This document shows, piece after piece, positions 24,563-33,158 of a stretch of DNA of 64,000 nt (the first letter of the stretch is position 1; every line of letters begins with the position of its first letter). Both the position numbers and the translations under genes were made by a program. This DNA is from a candidate division TA06 bacterium B3_TA06 (GTDB lineage Bacteria > Hydrothermota > Tepidihabitantia > B3-TA06): NCBI GenBank assembly GCA_005223075.1, contig NJBO01000004.1:88852-152851 (forward strand), read 5' to 3'. A model generated the notes under the pieces. The model was given only the letters and a program-made list of their open reading frames with translations, made no database searches and was not told the origin of the DNA.

Positions 24563-25299
24563 TCCTCGATCAGCTCCCCCAGACTATGTATACAGAAATG
24601 AGGGCGAGGGAGGCCGTTATAGCAGGTGTCGCGGTTGGATGCATAAAGTATGCTGCGGATACCTGACCGGCGCGCACCAAGGACGTCAAGCTCAAGCCGA
24701 TCACCGATATGAGCCGTTTCCTTCGGCTCCGTATCCACGCGATCCAGCAGTATCCTAAACGCTTGAGGATTTGGCTTGCGTGGACCTATCTCGTCTGTGT
24801 AGAGGAGGTGGTCGAAGAAGGGGCTTAAGCCTTCGCGGTCCATGATCCGGCGGATTATGTGCCCGTGGGATGTATTCGAAAGTAATGCAAGTGTGCAGCC
24901 GCGGCGCTTGAGTTCGGCAAGCACCTCGATGGCTTGCGGTTCTGCAACAATTGTTACTTTAAGCAGCGCCTCATCGAATGAGCGCAGAAGCTCCGAAAGG
25001 CCGCCTGCAATCTGCTTGCGAATACCTAACCGCGTGAGAAAACGGGATACGACCTCACGGGAGGAGATCTCCATCTCGGTTTTTAGCCTCTCCGCCTCGC
25101 ACTCCGCTCCTACATCCTGCAATGTGCATCCTATCTGGGATTTCGAGATCTCAACACCGCGCTCCGCAAGTATTTGCTTAAACTCCTTCACCCTTATCTG
25201 GTCCTGACGCTTCCACTCTTCCTCGGTCTCATAACGGCCTATTGTGTACCAGAAGTCGAAGGAGAGGGCCTTGATGCCTTGAAGTATCTCGTTCTCCAT
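24559..25299 (-). CDS. HAD-superfamily hydrolase
   Basis: Motif I is LSFDFWYTIG (the first Asp is the nucleophile; the second acid is replaced by Trp-Tyr rather than the usual DxD, so the chemistry is uncertain). Motif II is LALLSNTSHG, and motif III/IV is RKPNPQAF with HIGDRLELDVLGARRSG. A cap of about 100 residues lies between motifs I and II. I start it at ATG 25299 because the promoter -10 ends seven bases before it; the open frame extends 28 codons further up through the promoter. Small-molecule phosphatase or dehalogenase-like activity is expected, substrate unknown. Confidence 0.87.
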   Translation of the reverse strand: MENEILQGIKALSFDFWYTIGRYETEEEWKRQDQIRVKEFKQILAERGVEISKSQIGCTLQDVGAECEAERLKTEMEISSREVVSRFLTRLGIRKQIAGGLSELLRSFDEALLKVTIVAEPQAIEVLAELKRRGCTLALLSNTSHGHIIRRIMDREGLSPFFDHLLYTDEIGPRKPNPQAFRILLDRVDTEPKETAHIGDRLELDVLGARRSGIRSILYASNRDTCYNGLPRPHFCIHSLGELIED

Positions 25300-25306
25300 C
25301 AATTGA

Positions 25307-25334
25307 AGAATACCTGTAGGGGACCTTTTGTCAA
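25307..25334 (-). promoter_or_regulatory. Leaderless promoter for the HAD hydrolase
   Basis: Minus-strand TTGACA, 16-bp spacer, TATTCT, ending seven bases before the ATG at 25299. Confidence 0.78.
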
Positions 25335-25445
25335 TCAGAGCTGTGATGCTTGCGGAGTTAGTCCTCGCAATAGTAATCAACAAAAAGGGGATCTGAAGGT
25401 TCCAAAGGCCATAGGCAGGTGTGTTACGGGTGTGTTACGGGCAGG

Positions 25446-25473
25446 TTGACAATCTGTATGAGGTGGGGAGAAT
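25446..25473 (+). promoter_or_regulatory. Leaderless promoter for the CPBP-like protein
   Basis: TTGACA, 16-bp spacer, GAGAAT, ending five bases before a GTG start at 25479. It is divergent from the HAD promoter. Two GTGTTACGGG repeats lie just upstream. Confidence 0.62.
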
Positions 25474-25478
25474 AGTTG

Positions 25479-26306
25479 GTGGACGACCAGGTTTTCAAGA
25501 TTCCTTTTCGTGTATTCAGGTGGAATCCACATTGGGGCGATCTTGTTCCCGTTGGACTCTGGATTTTCACCTCCAGTATACTTCAGTTCTCGCGCCTTGC
25601 CGGGCCGCGCGCACCTTCACTTCTTGAGTGGCTCAAACCCACTGAGGATCTTGGATTCCTGATCGCCCCCCTCCTTTTTGTGCGGCTTATAGAGAAGCGC
25701 GGTCTTTCTTTTATTGGGATTACGCGGCGTCACATAGGATTGGCTGTGGCGATCGGTCTGCCGCTCGGACTGCTCGCCGGCTGGTTTGCCGTCTCTCGTT
25801 CTTTTGCCTTAGGAGAATTCCCGCTGCTACCTGATCCCCTCCAGGGTACGGCTTATTTTTTAGGCGCACTTTACCATCTGGCTGCAGTGGAGTTCTTCTA
25901 CCGGGGTTGGCTTGCTTCACGGTTTGAGCGATCCTACGGTTTTCTCGCGGCGGTTTTGGGTTCGGCTCTGCTTTATGCCTTCTCTCCACTTGTTCTTTGG
26001 GGAACAGACCTCACGGTTCCTGCTGCGTTTTCTTCCGTTGGTTTCTACTGGGGCTCCGTGTTTCCGTTTACCTTCTTCGTCGGGATTCTTCTTGCCGGTG
26101 TTGCCAGACTCACGCGCAACCTTTTAGCCCCGATTCTGGTGATGCTTCCGCAGATGATCCTGGGCGATCTCTTACCCGGAGGATTGGCCCATCGTATCGG
26201 CCATCCGGAATCCAAGATTTTGGGAACCCTGGCACTTGCAGGTATTGTGGTGGTTATAGCTTGGCTTACCCGAAGAAGACAGGCAAAGAAACAATCTACT
26301 ACTTAA
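25479..26306 (+). CDS. CPBP-like intramembrane protease family protein
   Basis: About seven membrane segments in 275 residues. The stretch AAVEFFYRGWLASRF, followed by LGSALLYAFSPL, fits motifs 1 and 2 of the CPBP (Rce1-like) family. The first catalytic Glu of the EExxxR motif is Val here and the histidine expected in motif 2 is missing, so this copy is probably not a protease, or belongs to a degenerate branch. The start is GTG 25479 from the promoter position; TTG 25476 is possible. No neighbour suggests a substrate. Confidence 0.68.
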   Translation: MDDQVFKIPFRVFRWNPHWGDLVPVGLWIFTSSILQFSRLAGPRAPSLLEWLKPTEDLGFLIAPLLFVRLIEKRGLSFIGITRRHIGLAVAIGLPLGLLAGWFAVSRSFALGEFPLLPDPLQGTAYFLGALYHLAAVEFFYRGWLASRFERSYGFLAAVLGSALLYAFSPLVLWGTDLTVPAAFSSVGFYWGSVFPFTFFVGILLAGVARLTRNLLAPILVMLPQMILGDLLPGGLAHRIGHPESKILGTLALAGIVVVIAWLTRRRQAKKQSTT

Positions 26307-26340
26307 ACGCCCCCCAACTCCTCCAGATAATTTCTTCTCC

Positions 26341-27417
26341 CTAGAAGGGAAAGTTTATCTCGAGTTCACTGGCTATAGTACGTAACTTCTCCATGGTCGG
26401 TTCGTCTACATCGACCTCTGTGGCATTGCGGTCTTCGGCTTCGGCTTCCTTCTCGCCCGCGATCCAGATGCGCTCGGCACCTTCCTGTTTGGGGGTGTTC
26501 TTGAGCATGCGGATGAACGAGTCCATCCTCTCCTTGAACTCGTTCGTATCACCGAAAGCGGCAGGATCAATCGCGGCAAGGAAGTGGCAGACATCGGGCG
26601 GTTCGCCCTTGCGCCCGTAGACCTCGGTTCCCATGGAGGCAAGGCTTAAGCCGCCTGAGAGTATCTCAACCACCGCTGCCAGATCATATCCCTTGTAGCC
26701 TCTGCTTTCCTCGCCTGCGCCGCCAAGTGGCGCAAGTCCGCCGCCGGCACGATCCAATAGATTCTTTAAGACCTTACCCGGATCGGTGGTGGAATGACCC
26801 GCTTCGTCCGTTGCCCACGTCTCGGGAATGTCCTTGCCCAGCCGGTTGTAGACCTCAAGCTTGCCTCTGGGAACGGTGGATGTGGCCATATCCAGAACAA
26901 AGCGCCGCTCCTTGCCCGCGGGCACGGCGATGGCGATGGGGTTTGTGCCCAGCACCGCATCCTTGCCGAATGTCGGAACCACAAGTGGAGCGGAGTTGGT
27001 TGCAGAAAATCCTATAAGATCATACTCAAGCGCCATCATCGCGCAGTAGCCGGCTATCCCGTAGTGGTTGGAGTTGCGAACCACAGCCGCAGCAAGCCCC
27101 ATCTTGCGGGCCTTCTCGATAACCTTTCGCATGGTCTTGACCGATATCGCCTGACCCAGCCCTGCGTTGCCGTTCACAAGAAGGGTTGTAGGCGTCTCCT
27201 TGATGATCGTGGGCTCGGCCTTGGGGTCCATCGTGCCTTTCCTGATCCCATCTACGTAACGGACAAGTCTAGCTACTCCGTGGGAGGCGATCCCGCGCCG
27301 GTCGGATGCGATAAGCACGTCCGCCGTGATCTCTGCGTTCTCGTGCGACATTCCAAGTTTCTCGAACGAATTAACTGTGAATTCTCTTAAAGGCTCTATC
27401 TTAACTCTAGGCATCAA
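26341..27417 (-). CDS. Malate/L-lactate dehydrogenase family oxidoreductase (Ldh2)
   Basis: NAD(P)-dependent 2-hydroxyacid dehydrogenase of the Ldh2/MDH2 type (ureidoglycolate/malate dehydrogenase fold). Landmarks: DRRGIASHGVARLVRYV near residue 55, AAAVVRNSNHYGIAGYCAMMAL, GFSATNSAPLVVPTFG, LGTNPIAIAVPAG and then YKGYDLAAVVEILSGGLS. Length 358 is normal. AAGGAGG precedes the ATG, which overlaps the lutB-like stop by four bases. As last gene of porX-lutA-lutB-ldh it may oxidise or form the 2-hydroxyacid handled by the iron-sulfur pair. Confidence 0.93.
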   Translation of the reverse strand: MMPRVKIEPLREFTVNSFEKLGMSHENAEITADVLIASDRRGIASHGVARLVRYVDGIRKGTMDPKAEPTIIKETPTTLLVNGNAGLGQAISVKTMRKVIEKARKMGLAAAVVRNSNHYGIAGYCAMMALEYDLIGFSATNSAPLVVPTFGKDAVLGTNPIAIAVPAGKERRFVLDMATSTVPRGKLEVYNRLGKDIPETWATDEAGHSTTDPGKVLKNLLDRAGGGLAPLGGAGEESRGYKGYDLAAVVEILSGGLSLASMGTEVYGRKGEPPDVCHFLAAIDPAAFGDTNEFKERMDSFIRMLKNTPKQEGAERIWIAGEKEAEAEDRNATEVDVDEPTMEKLRTIASELEINFPF

Positions 27418-28685
27418 TCCTCCTTGGGGTATGGCGTCCCCGTTTCCAAAACCATCTCGGCCATCTCGCGGATGAATGCCGGTACAAGTCCTTCCTTCTT
27501 CATATCGTCACGCAGTCGCTCGATGAGCTTTGCAGAATCTATCCCTGCCGGGCATATCTCCTTGCACCGGCCGCATAAAGCGCAGGAGTAGGCAAGGGGT
27601 GCGGCCTTTTCCAGTCCTCCTGAGATCAGTGCTGTCCAGGGCACACCGATCCCGCCCATGTAGCGGTATCCCCAGTGTCCGGATACCAGGGGATAGATCG
27701 CACACTCGTACATGCACGCACCGCATCGCAGGCAGCGAAGCATGTCCCGGTAGACAGGGTCGGTCGCTGCTTTTATGCGACCGTTATCCAGAAATATCAC
27801 GTGCAGTTCCTTGGGGCCGTGCGCACCATACACCACCACCTTCTCGATGTCGCCGGTCTTGGCAGGGCCTGAGATCATTGAGACGTAGGCAGTCACCAAG
27901 TAGCCTGCGTAGCGCATGAGCACCTCAAGGCCGAGCATGGCGTCGGCAAGCGTTGGCATGAGCTTCTCCACTCCGATCACCGCAACGTGCACCTCTGGCG
28001 CGTTGGTGGCGAAGCGGATGTTGCCCTCGTTCTCCACAAGAAAGATGGTGCCCGTATCCGCGGTGATGAAGTTCGCACCGGAGAAACCGACGTCGGCTTT
28101 GAAATACTTGTCACGTAAGAACTCTCTTGCGAACATGGCAAGCTTCTCCGGATCGGCAGGCAGTTCGCGGCCTGCGACCTCGGAGAATATCTTGGCGGTG
28201 CGTTCGCGGGGAACGTGTACTGCCGGGGCAAGGATGTGCATGGGGCGCTCGCCCAGAAGCTGCACGATGAACTCGCCCAGATCGGTCTCATATACCGTGT
28301 TGCCGTAATCGGCCATCACGTGGTTGAACTCGAGCTCCTCGGAGGTGATGGACTTTGCCTTGACGATCATCTTGCCGGTGCCGATTATGTCTTTAAGAAT
28401 CTCGTTTGCCCGCTGTGCGTCCTCTGCGAAGTATGTGTGGGCATGGTTCTTTTCTAATGCTTCGCGTGCTTTGGCAACGTAGCCTTCCAGATCGTCAATC
28501 ACCCTGTCCTTTATCTCCTGGAAGCGCTCGCGTTTTTCGACCACCTCAGGGAAAGCGGCCAGGGCCTTGTCACGGTTGGAGCGGAATGCTTTGACCGCAC
28601 GCTCCAGCGCGGTCTTTAAGAACTTGTCCTTGAGCGCCTTGTAGATTGTTCTTTTGTAGGCATTGAATTCCTTACTGGCATCCAT
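27414..28685 (-). CDS. lutB: LutB-like iron-sulfur protein (LUD domain) for lactate oxidation
   Basis: The first 290 residues form the LUD domain (KAKSITSEELEFNHVM, VHVPRERTAKIF, GANFITADTGTIFLVENEGN). Two ferredoxin-like cluster motifs follow: CLRCGACMYECAIYP and CALCGRCKEICPAGID. This is the LutB/LldF subunit of the LutABC lactate-oxidising complex, which feeds electrons into the quinone pool. It lies one base after the lutA-like gene and overlaps the dehydrogenase. No LutC subunit is visible, and the Ldh2 dehydrogenase stands in its place. Confidence 0.92.
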   Translation of the reverse strand: MDASKEFNAYKRTIYKALKDKFLKTALERAVKAFRSNRDKALAAFPEVVEKRERFQEIKDRVIDDLEGYVAKAREALEKNHAHTYFAEDAQRANEILKDIIGTGKMIVKAKSITSEELEFNHVMADYGNTVYETDLGEFIVQLLGERPMHILAPAVHVPRERTAKIFSEVAGRELPADPEKLAMFAREFLRDKYFKADVGFSGANFITADTGTIFLVENEGNIRFATNAPEVHVAVIGVEKLMPTLADAMLGLEVLMRYAGYLVTAYVSMISGPAKTGDIEKVVVYGAHGPKELHVIFLDNGRIKAATDPVYRDMLRCLRCGACMYECAIYPLVSGHWGYRYMGGIGVPWTALISGGLEKAAPLAYSCALCGRCKEICPAGIDSAKLIERLRDDMKKEGLVPAFIREMAEMVLETGTPYPKED

Positions 28686-28686
28686 C

Positions 28687-29421
28687 TCAATCCTCCATCT
28701 GTTCGGCTAGAAACATGGGTAGGTCGAAAACGTTTAGTTCCTTATCTTCGATTTCAGCAGCGCCGTCTGCGAGGTTCAACGTGCAGAAGGGACACGAGGT
28801 GACTATGGTGTCAACCCCTTTAGGCAGGACGTCGTCTTTAATCTTTCTGGTTGCCGCGGCCACCGCCAATTTAGGGAGGGATGCACGCAGCAGACCACCT
28901 CCCCCGCAGCAGGTGCCAAGCACTCTATTACGGTCCGCCTCGATCACCTGTACGCAGGCCTCCAGCACTCGTCGGGGTTCATCATACAGGCCCGGTCCCC
29001 TCCTGCCGATACCGCAGGGATCGTGGTAAAGAATTCTTACATCTTTGCGGTTTTTGAGCTTTATCTGACCTTTTCTCAAAAGCTCGTCCGCAAACTCCAC
29101 GAAGTGCACTATCTTAAATGGCAGCTTGATTCCGAACTCTTCAGGGTATTCATTCTTAAACATCATGTAACAGTGTGGGCACGAGGTGACCATTTTCGTT
29201 ATCCCGGTTGAGATGAGTTTATCGGCAACCTTCTTTACGTACTCCGCTGCCTCGTCGTGGTATCCTGCGAGCGTCAACGGAACGCCGCAGCACAGGTCTT
29301 TACCTAACGGAACGTATTCGATCTTAGCTTTGGAAAGAAAATTCTCCAATCCCTTAAGCAAGTGCGGGGCCCCGGCCGTGGTGCAGCCAAAGAAGACCCC
29401 CAGCTTTTCATGATTGGGCAT
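28687..29421 (-). CDS. lutA: LutA-like cysteine-rich (CCG) iron-sulfur protein
   Basis: Two CCG domains: FFGCT, LCCGVPL and SCPHC in the first half; HDPCGIGRR, TCCGGGG and SCPFC in the second. These bind unusual Fe-S clusters in LutA/LldE, heterodisulfide reductase HdrB and glycolate oxidase GlcF. With the LUD protein downstream the lactate-oxidation assignment is likeliest. AAGGAGA lies before the ATG. The gene starts 15 bases after porX on the same strand, so it is probably transcribed from the porX promoter. Confidence 0.9.
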   Translation of the reverse strand: MPNHEKLGVFFGCTTAGAPHLLKGLENFLSKAKIEYVPLGKDLCCGVPLTLAGYHDEAAEYVKKVADKLISTGITKMVTSCPHCYMMFKNEYPEEFGIKLPFKIVHFVEFADELLRKGQIKLKNRKDVRILYHDPCGIGRRGPGLYDEPRRVLEACVQVIEADRNRVLGTCCGGGGLLRASLPKLAVAAATRKIKDDVLPKGVDTIVTSCPFCTLNLADGAAEIEDKELNVFDLPMFLAEQMED

Positions 29422-29436
29422 TCGCTGTCTCCTTGA

Positions 29437-30951
29437 TTATTTTGGGGTGAATATCCCGAGGGGCAGGATCATCTCCTCTGGCGAGATGCCGCCGTGCTGC
29501 AGGGTGTGCTTGTACTGGGCCTCGTACTCCTTGGGCTTGGTTGGGTAGATGAAGTAGCAGTCGCGCTTGGCGATCACGAAGTTGGTGGGGCGTGGAAAGC
29601 GTGGCAGCTTGTATACCCTTGGGTCAGAAAGCGACACAGCATCCTTTGGGTTCACGGTAAGCGCAGGGCCGTACTTGTAGCGCAGGTTTGCAGAAATCTC
29701 TCTACCGCCCTTGATTATGGTTGGATGAGCAACGCGAAGGAACCCGTGATCGGTTGTAAGCACCACCGTCACCCCGCGTTCAGCCAGGGTCTCAAGCAGA
29801 GGGGGGAAGATTGAGTTGGCGAACCATGAGCGGGTCACATCTACAAGTGCATAGTCCGAAGGGGCAAGCTCTTCAAGCAAAGAATCCGGTTTTACCGAGT
29901 GGATAAGCACATCAAGGAAGTTAAGTACGAACACACGGAACTTCTCCTTGCGTGAGATGATTGACTCGGCGTCACGGGATGCATCCTGGCCGCGAAATGC
30001 TTTCCTATAGATAATAGATGCCGATACACGCTCTCTTTTGAGAAACTCGCTGAGAAGCTCTTTCTCGTGTCGGTTTTGTCCGTGCTGGTTCCACACCCAG
30101 TAGTGGGGGAATCGTTCTGCTATCTCCTGCGGGTAAAGCCCTGCAAAGATGGCGTTGCGCGCGTAAGGCGTGGCCGTCGGCAGGATCGAGCAGGTATATT
30201 CGAGGTGTGAGTCGAAGAACTCCTTGAAGAAAGGAAGGATAACGAGGAACTGATCAAGCCGCATGCAATCAAACAACAGAAACACCACCTCTTTACCTTC
30301 GCGCAGGAGGGGGAAGACGTGCTGAGAGAGAACACGGGGTGATAATCCAGGTCCCCCACCCTCCTTGAGCCAGCGCGGGTAGTTTTCTTCGATGTAGAGG
30401 CTGAACTCGCGGCGCATCTGGCCGCGCTGCTCGTCACCTAGATCCCTGAGTCCCTCGTCTCCGAAGCGCTTGAAGCGCAGCTCCCACCGGACATCGCGGC
30501 GATATGCCTGGACCCAGCCCTCCCAATCGGTGGGGATCTCGGCACGCATGAGCTCCTGGCTGTACTCGCGGCTAAGATTGTCACGAACAAGCCTCTTACG
30601 TTCCAGAAGCCTTTTTATGGCCGAGCCGAGCTGGGTCGGAGTTATAGGTTTGATGATGAAATCGTCGGCAAGCCTGGCAAAGGCTGAGTCTACGAGTTCT
30701 TCCTCCTCGCTCTTGGTGACTATCGCTACCAGAACGTCCTCGCTCTCGACGCGGATGGCTGAAAGCGTCTCGATCCCGTCCATGCCCGGCATGATCTCGT
30801 CTAAAAGCACGAGGTCGTAGTCCCGCTTCTTTACAAGCTCTAACCCATCCGGGCCGTTGTTGGCGGTATCCACCTCATAACCGCGCTCCTTCAGGCTGTA
30901 TATGTGGGGCTTAAGTAACTCTATCTCGTCGTCAATCCATAGAATACGCAT
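29437..30951 (-). CDS. porX: PorX-like response regulator with PglZ phosphatase domain
   Basis: The receiver domain (residues 1-115) has the acidic pair in LWIDDE, phosphoacceptor Asp51 in LVLLDEIMPG and the conserved Lys in FIIKPI. A helical linker leads to a PglZ-type alkaline-phosphatase fold: VFLLFDCMRLDQF near the nucleophile region, ATPYARNAIFAG and VVLTTDHGFLRV with metal ligands. This two-domain layout is that of PorX, which controls type IX secretion in Bacteroidota. I start it at ATG 30951 because the promoter -10 ends five bases before it; a TTG two codons up is the other option. No PorY kinase is next to it. Confidence 0.92.
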   Translation of the reverse strand: MRILWIDDEIELLKPHIYSLKERGYEVDTANNGPDGLELVKKRDYDLVLLDEIMPGMDGIETLSAIRVESEDVLVAIVTKSEEEELVDSAFARLADDFIIKPITPTQLGSAIKRLLERKRLVRDNLSREYSQELMRAEIPTDWEGWVQAYRRDVRWELRFKRFGDEGLRDLGDEQRGQMRREFSLYIEENYPRWLKEGGGPGLSPRVLSQHVFPLLREGKEVVFLLFDCMRLDQFLVILPFFKEFFDSHLEYTCSILPTATPYARNAIFAGLYPQEIAERFPHYWVWNQHGQNRHEKELLSEFLKRERVSASIIYRKAFRGQDASRDAESIISRKEKFRVFVLNFLDVLIHSVKPDSLLEELAPSDYALVDVTRSWFANSIFPPLLETLAERGVTVVLTTDHGFLRVAHPTIIKGGREISANLRYKYGPALTVNPKDAVSLSDPRVYKLPRFPRPTNFVIAKRDCYFIYPTKPKEYEAQYKHTLQHGGISPEEMILPLGIFTPK

Positions 30952-30956
30952 CCCCA

Positions 30957-30984
30957 AGCATAGTCAGGATGAACAAGCTGTCAA
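30957..30984 (-). promoter_or_regulatory. Leaderless promoter for porX-lut
   Basis: Minus-strand TTGACA, 16-bp spacer, TATGCT, ending five bases before the porX ATG. Confidence 0.75.
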
Positions 30985-30989
30985 GCTTA

Positions 30990-31038
30990 ATACCCCACGA
31001 AGTCGCTTTGTATTCTCCGAAGGAGAAAAGATCGCAGT
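30990..31038 (-). repeat. Dispersed hairpin repeat, copy 4
   Basis: Minus-strand GCGATC, stem TTTTCTCC/GGAGAA around TTC, then a tail CGACTTCGTGGGGTATT that recurs in near-identical form after copy 5 at 47414. The stem is changed relative to other copies but still pairs. Confidence 0.65.
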
Positions 31039-31058
31039 AAAAATACGAGGGCTCAGGC

Positions 31059-31086
31059 TTGACAAGTTAGGGATTTTGTATATTCT
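31059..31086 (+). promoter_or_regulatory. Promoter for the barrel protein at 31206
   Basis: TTGACA, 16-bp spacer, TATTCT; leader of about 110 bases with AAGGAGG before the GTG start. Confidence 0.72.
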
Positions 31087-31205
31087 CATTTAATTGGGCG
31101 TCCAAAATAAATAATAGATTCCTTAAATAATCAGGATGCCCTTTGTTCTGCTAGAGGAGGGTGGGGCAAAGGAGAAAAACAAAAACCTCAAATAAGGAGG
31201 TAAAA

Positions 31206-32498
31206 GTGAGCTTTCATAAGTTCCCTGAAGAAAAAAAGAAAGATTGCCCGATGGTGGTTGTAGTGCTCATTCTCGGTTTCTGTTCAGCGTCTTTCGGTTT
31301 CTGGTGGAATCCATTTACCCCGTCAGTGGTTGATGTTCGCAGCGTTGCCATGGGTAACACGGGTTCGGTAACCGTCACTGGAAGCAACGCAATCTTTTGC
31401 AACCCGGCGCTACTTGGTGAATCGAACATGATTGAAGCACAACTGGGTGGAAGATTCTACTTTGGTGCAGCTGAGGACGAGTCTGAGGATAAGTTCGAGG
31501 GCAAGTATCTTCCCCTTCCTACGCCTACCCATCTTTCCTTCTCGATGCCGTTTCAAGTCCCAGAATATAAGCTTAAGGTTGTTCCGGCGATAGGCTATCA
31601 CTTGGAACTTGATCTTACGGCAAAGCGAGAGATGAGTTGGGAGGATTTGATTTGGGGGGAGACTCAGATAGAAGAGACCGCGACAGGTGGTCTGGATGTA
31701 ATATCACCTGCTGTGGCAGTGCAATTCCTCGGTAAGTACTCTGTCGGATTGGCACTTAATGTCGGTGGGATAACCAAGATGAGGGACAAGTACTCTGACA
31801 TAAGCATGTACGATTCGCGCCAGGGCGATACTGCGGGTTATTATGATTATTGGGACTACGAGAGCGAAACGGAGATTTCCCCAGAAGGTTCATTCGTTCT
31901 GTTCGGGGTCTTCGCTGAGTTTATTCCCGAGTTCGCTGCTGCCCTCACCTACCGTACCGGATTCAAATGGAAATGGGACGACTATGAAGAAGATGTTGAT
32001 TGGACATGGATCACATGGGACCCGTACGACGAATGGGATACCTTGGAGGTCCACGACAAGGAGAAACTGGATGACGTAAAGTTTGAACTCCCTGGTATTT
32101 TTACCGTTGGCGTTCGTTCAAAGATCTCATCTATTCTGGTCCTGGCTGCCGAGTATCAGACTCGTCCCTTCTCCGATGTAGAGATAGATGGCGAAGATTT
32201 GGAGATTGAGAACGGGTCGGTTTTCCGCCTGGGTGCGGAGTTGATCACGCCTGTCTTGATCCGTGCCGGTTTCTACCATGAATCGATCCCCATGACGGAT
32301 ATAGACGACGAAGACCCCAAGGCCTTGACCGGTATCACTGCAGGATTGGGGATTCCGATCGCTTCAGTAGCGGTGATAAATGGTTCCTTTGAATACGCAT
32401 TCTGGAACCAGGAAATCAACGATGATCATGATGAATACTCGGAGAATCTTTACAGGATCGGCCTATCAGTTCGGCTTCACTTTCCCAACCCTCTTTAA
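31206..32498 (+). CDS. Outer-membrane beta-barrel protein (OmpP1/PorV-like)
   Basis: A signal peptide (MVVVVLILGFCSASFGFWW) is followed by VVDVRSVAMGNTGSVTV and GSNAIFCNPALLGES, the opening plug/strand pattern shared by FadL- and PorV-like barrels. The remainder consists of alternating strands with acidic loops and ends in a strand, SVRLHFPNPL. I chose GTG 31206 because AAGGAGG lies five bases before it; the frame is open further up. It lies in a block of surface-protein genes. Transport of hydrophobic ligands or attachment of secreted cargo are both possible. Confidence 0.83.
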   Translation: MSFHKFPEEKKKDCPMVVVVLILGFCSASFGFWWNPFTPSVVDVRSVAMGNTGSVTVTGSNAIFCNPALLGESNMIEAQLGGRFYFGAAEDESEDKFEGKYLPLPTPTHLSFSMPFQVPEYKLKVVPAIGYHLELDLTAKREMSWEDLIWGETQIEETATGGLDVISPAVAVQFLGKYSVGLALNVGGITKMRDKYSDISMYDSRQGDTAGYYDYWDYESETEISPEGSFVLFGVFAEFIPEFAAALTYRTGFKWKWDDYEEDVDWTWITWDPYDEWDTLEVHDKEKLDDVKFELPGIFTVGVRSKISSILVLAAEYQTRPFSDVEIDGEDLEIENGSVFRLGAELITPVLIRAGFYHESIPMTDIDDEDPKALTGITAGLGIPIASVAVINGSFEYAFWNQEINDDHDEYSENLYRIGLSVRLHFPNPL

Positions 32499-32569
32499 AT
32501 CGTAGGTGCCGAGCAATTGATGCTCCGTGTCTCTTAATTCACCAGGGAAGATACTGTCTGTAACTTGGA

Positions 32570-32977
32570 TCAGCTCAAATCCAGGTCCACGCTTCCCGAA
32601 TCGTTTCCCCACCTTGCGGAGTTGAAAGTGTAGGAGCCGGTAAGATGGCTTTCCTTAAGCTCACCCTCTATGTGCATGGTAAAGTTGGTTCCGGTAACGT
32701 CAAGATCAAGCACGGCCGGGTTGGAGGTAAGGGTGCCTTGGCCCTCAAACTCGATCACATCACCATTTATGACGAGCATTCCCTCAGCCTCAAAGGCCTC
32801 GTTTTCCTGTTCGAAATCGAATTGCAGCGATCCGCTGTAGGTTCCATCAAAGCTCGCGTAACTCCCCTTGAACTCGCCGCTCGTTTTTACGGTGAGGTCT
32901 GGGGACAGACATCCCCCCAGCACCAACGCCGCGAGAAGGACTGCACTTCTTCTCTTGATAGCACGAAGCATTATCAT
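32570..32977 (-). CDS. Hypothetical small lipoprotein
   Basis: A basic start and hydrophobic stretch end in LVLGGC, a good lipobox, so the mature protein is lipid-anchored. The 110 mature residues alternate charged and Gly/Thr/Ser residues in beta strands (FKGSYASFDGTYSGSLQFDF, EGQGTL, GELKESHLTGSYTF), resembling a small lipocalin-like or META-like barrel, with no named family. ATG 32977 or 32971 are both possible. Function unknown. Confidence 0.72.
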   Translation of the reverse strand: MIMLRAIKRRSAVLLAALVLGGCLSPDLTVKTSGEFKGSYASFDGTYSGSLQFDFEQENEAFEAEGMLVINGDVIEFEGQGTLTSNPAVLDLDVTGTNFTMHIEGELKESHLTGSYTFNSARWGNDSGSVDLDLS

Positions 32978-33002
32978 TTCCCCATTTCTTGATTACTCAA
33001 AT

Positions 33003-33030
33003 ATTATAGGCTTGATTAGTGATGTGTCAA
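33003..33030 (-). promoter_or_regulatory. Promoter for the small lipoprotein
   Basis: Minus-strand TTGACA, 16-bp spacer, perfect TATAAT. Confidence 0.85.
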
Positions 33031-33100
33031 CCTAACACAGGGGTTATTTTGGAGATGCTTTTGAATCGGAATCAGGGGCGTCAATTGGGCTGCAAAAGGC

Positions 33101-33128
33101 TTGACTAATCCTGGAATCGGCCTATTAT
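33101..33128 (+). promoter_or_regulatory. Promoter for the secreted protein at 33159
   Basis: TTGACT, 16-bp spacer, TATTAT, with AAGGAGG before the ATG. Confidence 0.78.
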
Positions 33129-33158
33129 TTTACAACAACCTAAGCAAGGAGGACATGT

